9,654 nt of DNA from an uncultured Lachnospiraceae bacterium (GTDB taxonomy: Bacteria > Bacillota_A > Clostridia > Lachnospirales > Lachnospiraceae), in assembly GCA_902767195.1 (NCBI GenBank), contig CACXGS010000258.1:1-9654 (forward strand), written 5' to 3'. Below, piece by piece: positions 6,322 to 9,654 of this stretch. How positions within the stretch are numbered: the stretch's first letter is position 1; every line of letters begins with the position of its first letter. Below the pieces are notes generated by a model, which had not been told where the DNA came from, did not search any database, and saw only the letters and a program-made list of their open reading frames with translations. The position numbers and the translations under genes are program-made.

Positions 6322-7683
6322 ATGATATATAATAAAAAAGCGGCATTTCTGACTCTTGGATGCAAGGTCAACCAGTATGAATCGGATGCCATGAAAGAAA
6401 TCCTTATTAAGAGAGGATATGAGATTGCGGATTTTAAAGACCGGGCGGATGTCTATATCATCAATACCTGCTCCGTGACCAATGTGGCGGATAAAAAAAG
6501 CCGTCAGATGATACGGCGGGCGAGGAAGCAGAACCCGGAAGCCGCAGTGGTAGCCTGCGGGTGCTATGTCCAGACAGAGAGGGACAGGAATAAGGAGAAG
6601 GAGAATCTGATCGAAGAAGCGGATATCCTTCTGGGAAACAACCGTAAGGGAGATATCGCAGATGTGCTCGACAAATGGTTTGCCGAGAGAAGAGTGCAGA
6701 ATGACGTGACGGATATCGCTGTGGAGAAAGATTACGAGAATCTCTATCTCACGGACATCAGTGATCATACCCGCGCCTATCTGAAGATTCAGGACGGCTG
6801 CAACCAGTTCTGCTCCTACTGCATCATTCCCTATGCCAGAGGCCGGATCCGCAGCAGAGATCCGGAGGATGTCAAGAGGGAGGTCAATATCCTTGTGAAA
6901 AAAGGCTTCCGGGAGATTGTCCTCACCGGGATTCATCTGAGCTCTTACGGCCTGGACCGGGGGGACACTTCTCTCCTTGACCTGATTCGTGAGCTAAATG
7001 ATATTGAGAGACTGGAAAGGATTCGTCTCGGATCTCTGGAGCCCCGGATCATCACAGAAAATTTTGTCCGGGAATTAAGCCGGTGCGAAAAGGTCTGTCC
7101 TCATTTCCATCTCTCGCTGCAGAGCGGCTGTGATGCCACTTTAAAGAGGATGAACCGCCACTATACCACGGCGGAATATGAGGATGCCGTTAATCTGCTC
7201 CGGACCTGGTTTGACAGACCTGCCATTACCACAGATGTGATTGTTGGATTTGCGGGGGAGACCGAGGAAGAATTTGAAACCACCAGGAAGTTCCTGGAGA
7301 AGATCCGCCTCTATGACATGCACATTTTTAAGTACTCTGTGCGGGAAGGCACCAGAGCCCAGTCTATGGAGGGACAGCTGCCGGGACTGGTTAAAATCTG
7401 GAGATCCAGTCAGCTGATGGAGCTGGCCGCCACTCTCAAAAAGGAATATGAAGAGAGTATGATCGGGACGGTTGACCAGGTCCTGCTGGAAGACCAGATA
7501 GAAATTGATGGCGTGCGCTATATGCAGGGCTACACACCAAGATATGTCAAAGTTGCAGTTGAATTGAAAGATAATTCGTCCAATTTACGGCAAAATGAAC
7601 GAATTACCGTGAATATTTGTGGATTTATCAATGAAGAACTCCTAAAAGGAAAAGTTATGATTGATTTTGATCAAGTGTCATAG
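6322..7683 (+). CDS. mtaB: tRNA t6A37 methylthiotransferase MtaB (radical SAM)
   Basis: MtaB converts N6-threonylcarbamoyladenosine at tRNA position 37 to its 2-methylthio derivative (ms2t6A) using two [4Fe-4S] clusters and SAM. The 453-residue protein has the three-part family layout. The N-terminal UPF0004 domain starts AAFLTLGCKVNQYES and has cluster cysteines C14, C50 (INTCSVTN) and C81 (ACGCYVQ). The radical SAM domain has the CxxxCxxC motif in GCNQFCSYCIIPYARG (C160, C164, C167) and conserved LTGIHLSSYG and LSLQSGCD segments. A C-terminal TRAM RNA-binding region covers about 375-450. The phrase TLGCKVNQYE points to the MtaB (YqeV) branch rather than MiaB or RimO. ATG 6322 has GGAGGG at 6308-6313, 8 bases upstream. 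The last 120 bases are visibly richer in A and T than the rest of the gene and contain a candidate promoter for the next operon. Confidence 0.94.
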   Translation: MIYNKKAAFLTLGCKVNQYESDAMKEILIKRGYEIADFKDRADVYIINTCSVTNVADKKSRQMIRRARKQNPEAAVVACGCYVQTERDRNKEKENLIEEADILLGNNRKGDIADVLDKWFAERRVQNDVTDIAVEKDYENLYLTDISDHTRAYLKIQDGCNQFCSYCIIPYARGRIRSRDPEDVKREVNILVKKGFREIVLTGIHLSSYGLDRGDTSLLDLIRELNDIERLERIRLGSLEPRIITENFVRELSRCEKVCPHFHLSLQSGCDATLKRMNRHYTTAEYEDAVNLLRTWFDRPAITTDVIVGFAGETEEEFETTRKFLEKIRLYDMHIFKYSVREGTRAQSMEGQLPGLVKIWRSSQLMELAATLKKEYEESMIGTVDQVLLEDQIEIDGVRYMQGYTPRYVKVAVELKDNSSNLRQNERITVNICGFINEELLKGKVMIDFDQVS

Positions 7684-7689
7684 TAAAAT
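7661..7689 (+). promoter_or_regulatory. Candidate promoter for the ireB-ruvX-DUF1292 cluster
   Basis: TTGATT (7661-7666) and TAAAAT (7684-7689) are spaced by 17 bases across the end of mtaB. Transcription would begin near 7696, giving a leader of about 60 bases. The leader would start at a hairpin, GTGACTGT (7695-7702) pairing with ACAGTCGC (7715-7722) through one G-U pair. Confidence 0.5.
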
Positions 7690-7755
7690 GAAGTGTGACT
7701 GTTCCGATAGCTGTACAGTCGCTATATTACAGTGAATATGCTAAAGGAGGTAGAC

Positions 7756-8028
7756 ATGGGCACGAACAACACACAGTTTTTTCAGGTAGTTAAAGAACCG
7801 GAGTATGATGTTGCATCGATTCTTCGGGATGTTTATGCTGCACTGAAAGAAAAAGGGTATAATCCTGTCTATCAGATCGTTGGTTATATCATTTCCGGAG
7901 ATCCGACATACATTACCAGCTATCAGAATGCCAGGAGTCTGATCATGAAGGTAGAACGTGATGAGATCCTTGATGTTCTGTTCGAGAATTATATTGACAC
8001 CGTTCTCGAGAAGAAGGAAGAGGAGTAA
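7756..8028 (+). CDS. ireB: IreB family regulatory phosphoprotein (UPF0297)
   Basis: This small cytoplasmic protein of 90 residues matches the IreB/YrzL family along its length, including ILRDVYAALKEKGYNPVYQIVGYIISGDPTYITSYQNAR. In Enterococcus faecalis IreB is a substrate of the PASTA-domain Ser/Thr kinase IreK, which phosphorylates N-terminal threonines, and it affects cephalosporin resistance. Here the N-terminus reads MGTNNTQFF, with threonines at residues 3 and 6 in comparable spacing. The C-terminus is acidic and charged (EKKEEE). Start ATG 7756 follows a near-perfect AAAGGAGG (7743-7750) with a 5-base spacer; an in-frame GTG (7732) lies upstream of the ribosome binding site. The stop overlaps the ruvX start by one base (TAATG), showing translational coupling. 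Confidence 0.93.
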   Translation: MGTNNTQFFQVVKEPEYDVASILRDVYAALKEKGYNPVYQIVGYIISGDPTYITSYQNARSLIMKVERDEILDVLFENYIDTVLEKKEEE

Positions 8029-8459
8029 TGGGAGAGCGCCTGCTGGGACTTGATTACGGAACCAAAACCGTTGGTGTTGCTGTGAGCGATGAGCTGGGAA
8101 TTACAGCTCAGGGACTGGAGACTATTTTCAGGAAGTCCCCGAAGAAGCTGCGTCGTACCTGCGCCCGGATTGAGGAGCTGGTAAAGGAATACAGGATTGA
8201 CCGTATCGTAGTGGGTCTTCCCAGGAATATGAACAACACCCTGGGAGAGAGAGCAGATGACACAAAGGAGTTTTGTCAGATGCTGGCCAGGCGGACCGGC
8301 CTGCCGGTCGAACTATGGGACGAACGGCTGACGACAGCGGAATCAGAGAGGATTCTGATGGAAGGCGGTGTGCGCAGAGAACACCGCAAGGAGAGAATTG
8401 ACCAGATGGCTGCGGCTCTCATTCTTCAAAGTTACATGGACGCTGCCCGTATGAGGTAA
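8028..8459 (+). CDS. ruvX: Putative Holliday junction resolvase RuvX / pre-16S rRNA nuclease (YqgF family)
   Basis: This 143-residue nuclease has an RNase H-like fold. Expected acidic metal ligands are D9 in LLGLDYGTKTVGVAVSD, the acidic pair D98/E99 in ELWDERLTT and D125 in RIDQMAAALILQSYM. VVGLPRNMN (61-69) is the conserved core strand and loop. The family has been described both as a Holliday junction resolvase and as the nuclease maturing the 5' end of 16S rRNA; the sequence does not decide between them. ATG 8028 overlaps the ireB stop by one base. No strong ribosome binding site is needed beyond the GAGGAG at the end of ireB (8020-8025). The length is usual for the family. Confidence 0.94.
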   Translation: MGERLLGLDYGTKTVGVAVSDELGITAQGLETIFRKSPKKLRRTCARIEELVKEYRIDRIVVGLPRNMNNTLGERADDTKEFCQMLARRTGLPVELWDERLTTAESERILMEGGVRREHRKERIDQMAAALILQSYMDAARMR

Positions 8460-8461
8460 TT

Positions 8462-8740
8462 ATGAGTAGATTAGAGAAGATACCTTTTCGCACGGAAGAC
8501 GGAGAGGTTGTAGAATTATATGTTCTGGAGCAGACTATGATCGGCGGATACACCTATCTTCTGGTAGAAGAAGGAGACCCTGATGAAGAGAGTGTGGTCT
8601 ACATCATGAAGGGAGAGACGGGTACTGCCAGTGAGGAGGAGAGCTCCTTTGTATTTGTTGAGGATGAGACGGAACTGGTTTCTGTAATGAAGGTCTTTGA
8701 ACAGTTGATGGAGGATGCGGATTTCGTACAGGACTTTTGA
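8462..8740 (+). CDS. DUF1292 family protein (YrzB-like, UPF0473)
   Basis: This acidic protein of 92 residues has unknown function. It matches the DUF1292 pattern: an N-terminal strand region with EDGEVVELYVLEQTMIGGYTYLLVEE, a middle YIMKGE segment and an acidic C-terminal helix (VMKVFEQLMEDADF). No catalytic motif, signal peptide or membrane segment is seen. ATG 8462 lies 2 bases after the ruvX stop, with GAGG (8453-8456) at the end of ruvX as ribosome binding site. The order IreB, RuvX, DUF1292 is conserved widely in Firmicutes (yrzL-yrrK-yrzB in Bacillus subtilis), which is the main support for the call besides sequence similarity. Confidence 0.88.
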   Translation: MSRLEKIPFRTEDGEVVELYVLEQTMIGGYTYLLVEEGDPDEESVVYIMKGETGTASEEESSFVFVEDETELVSVMKVFEQLMEDADFVQDF

Positions 8741-8762
8741 GAACAGACTGAATAAAAAAGAA

Positions 8763-8888
8763 GGATAGCGGACTGGTATGGAAGGGAGCAGATAATATCG
8801 CAGGCAGCCTGAGAACGGGACAAAGAAGGCTGCGGACGGGCATCATGGCTGGATCCATCTGCAGACCATCGGTAACAGTTCGCTATCC
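8763..8888 (+). ncRNA. Putative structured RNA or mRNA leader upstream of RNase J
   Basis: The 213-base gap 8741-8953 holds no credible gene. It contains a 13-bp closing stem: 8763-8775 (GGATAGCGGACTG) pairs with 8876-8888 (CAGTTCGCTATCC), with one G-U pair. Inside it, further pairings fall in nested order: ATGG 8778-8781 with CCAT 8866-8869, GCAGAT 8788-8793 with ATCTGC 8857-8862, and GCAGCCT 8804-8810 with AGGCTGC 8827-8833, the last closing a 16-base loop. The result would be a rod with an asymmetric internal loop, about 126 bases long. I do not recognise it as a known riboswitch, SRP RNA, tmRNA or RNase P RNA. The rod shape is loosely like 6S RNA, but it is shorter. Strand is assumed from the neighbouring genes, and no convincing promoter was found just upstream. 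Confidence 0.5.
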
Positions 8889-8893
8889 GTTTG

Positions 8894-8924
8894 TATAAGT
8901 CCGGTGTCACATGGCGGACTTATA
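8894..8924 (+). terminator. Hairpin between the putative RNA and rnj; possible terminator or attenuator
   Basis: TATAAGTCCG (8894-8903) pairs perfectly with CGGACTTATA (8915-8924) around an 11-base loop. It starts 5 bases after the 13-bp stem ends. The following sequence, TGTTTATTATT, is U-rich but interrupted, so termination may be weak or conditional. It lies 15 bases before the RNase J ribosome binding site, so it could end the DUF1292 transcript, end a small RNA, or act in the rnj leader. Confidence 0.5.
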
Positions 8925-8953
8925 TGTTTATTATTGAACGGAGGTAAATATCA

Positions 8954-9654
8954 TTGAGAAAAAAAGAAAGGAAGAAGCTCAAGATCATTCCCCTGGGAGG
9001 TCTGGAGCAGATTGGCATGAACATTACTGCCTTCGAATACGATGACAGTATTGTTGTAGTTGACTGCGGCCTGGCTTTTCCTGATGATGAAATGCTGGGA
9101 ATTGATCTGGTGATTCCAGACATTACATATTTGAAGGAGAACGCAGACAAGGTGAAAGGCCTTGTGATCACCCATGGCCATGAAGATCATATCGGTGCCA
9201 TTCCCTATGCTTTAAAAGATATCAATATGCCCATATATGCGACCAAGCTGACCATGGGACTGATCGAGAACAAGCTTCGGGAACACAATCTGATGCGGTC
9301 CACCAGAAGAAAGGTGATCAAGCATGGCCAGTCCATTAATCTGGGTTGTTTCCGTATAGAATTTATCAAGACCAATCACAGTATCAGTGATGCCGCTGCA
9401 CTGGCTATTTATACGCCGGTGGGTGTCATTGTCCACACCGGAGACTTTAAGATCGATTACACGCCGGTCTACGGAGACGCCATTGATCTGGGCCGCTTTG
9501 CGGAGCTTGGAAAGAAAGGTGTCCTGGCACTGATGTGTGACAGCACTAATGTTATGCAGGAAGGTTATACTCCTTCCGAGAAGACCGTGGGACGTACCCT
9601 GCGGAGTCTTTTTGAAGAGTACAGTGACCGGAGGATTCTGGTGGCGACATTTGC
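8954..9654 (+). CDS. rnj: Ribonuclease J, N-terminal part (runs off the window)
   Basis: RNase J is a metallo-beta-lactamase/beta-CASP enzyme with 5' exonuclease and endonuclease activity, central to mRNA decay and rRNA maturation in Gram-positive bacteria. About 233 codons are present. Metal ligands stand exactly where they do in Bacillus subtilis RNase J1: H74, H76, D78 and H79 in THGHEDHIG, H142 in TNHSISDAA and D164 in VHTGDFKID. The CDSTN segment that follows is also typical. The beta-CASP and C-terminal domains lie beyond the window. TTG 8954 is taken as the start: GGAGG at 8940-8944 is 9 bases upstream, an in-frame TAA lies at 8945, and the next in-frame ATG (codon 22) would remove the conserved IIPLGGLEQIGMN strand. 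The N-terminus is lysine- and arginine-rich (RKKERKKLK). Confidence 0.96.
   Translation, partial: MRKKERKKLKIIPLGGLEQIGMNITAFEYDDSIVVVDCGLAFPDDEMLGIDLVIPDITYLKENADKVKGLVITHGHEDHIGAIPYALKDINMPIYATKLTMGLIENKLREHNLMRSTRRKVIKHGQSINLGCFRIEFIKTNHSISDAAALAIYTPVGVIVHTGDFKIDYTPVYGDAIDLGRFAELGKKGVLALMCDSTNVMQEGYTPSEKTVGRTLRSLFEEYSDRRILVATF

Noticed and set aside
6295..6936. A 213-codon open frame on the minus strand opposite mtaB
   Set aside because: It overlaps the conserved N-terminal and radical SAM parts of mtaB and shows no motifs of its own.
8763..8888. TPP or other known riboswitch upstream of RNase J, suggested by a CTGAGA string at 8809-8814
   Set aside because: The rest of the conserved TPP core is absent, and RNase J is not a thiamine gene; no other known riboswitch consensus could be matched by eye.
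8599..8910. Minus-strand open frames crossing the end of the DUF1292 gene and the gap before rnj
   Set aside because: Translations are low-complexity and Ser/Pro-rich with no family features, they overlap the DUF1292 gene, and the gap is better explained by RNA structure.

Overview
This window looks like a chromosomal segment of an anaerobic Clostridia bacterium, most likely Lachnospiraceae. The evidence is the combination of a biotin-dependent, sodium-pumping decarboxylase operon, a cysteine desulfurase/ThiI pair of the Gram-positive type (ThiI has no rhodanese domain), the conserved IreB-RuvX-DUF1292 gene trio and RNase J, with moderate GC content and strong AGGAGG-type ribosome binding sites. 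The family and order are inferred; no species can be named from the sequence alone. No tRNA, rRNA, insertion sequence or CRISPR array was seen.

Layout. (1) Positions 1-3520, + strand: the end of a methylmalonyl-CoA decarboxylase/acyl-CoA carboxylase alpha subunit, then the membrane gamma subunit (OadG type), the biotin carrier, the multi-spanning beta subunit (OadB type) and a second carboxyltransferase of the oxaloacetate/pyruvate type that lacks its own biotin domain. (2) 3544-5898, + strand: a NifS/NifZ-like cysteine desulfurase and ThiI, following the decarboxylase genes closely with no visible terminator. This block ends at a perfect 15-bp hairpin that also serves the opposing gene. (3) 5949-6182, - strand: a small HPr-like protein without the usual phosphohistidine. 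(4) About 6183-6321: a regulatory region with two opposing promoter candidates and a 10-bp inverted repeat. (5) 6322-8740, + strand: the tRNA methylthiotransferase MtaB, then the IreB-RuvX-DUF1292 cluster, tightly packed or overlapping. (6) 8741-8953: a 213-base gap with no gene but a clear long-range RNA stem and a second hairpin. (7) 8954 to the window end: the N-terminal part of RNase J.

How the genes work together. The first block encodes everything needed to move CO2 from a carboxylated acid onto protein-bound biotin and release it at a membrane Na+ pump. Two different carboxyltransferases appear to share one biotin carrier, so the set could act as two Na+ pumps, as a soluble transcarboxylase, or both. 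Cysteine desulfurase and ThiI form a sulfur relay for 4-thiouridine in tRNA, and MtaB adds a methylthio group to t6A37 in tRNA, so two tRNA thiolation functions flank the HPr-like gene. IreB, RuvX, the DUF1292 protein and RNase J are housekeeping regulation, nucleic-acid processing and RNA decay genes commonly clustered in Firmicutes.

Most of the window is well-conserved core gene content. The places worth a second look are the composition of the decarboxylase operon, the His-less HPr-like protein, the face-to-face promoter region in front of it, and the structured gap upstream of RNase J.
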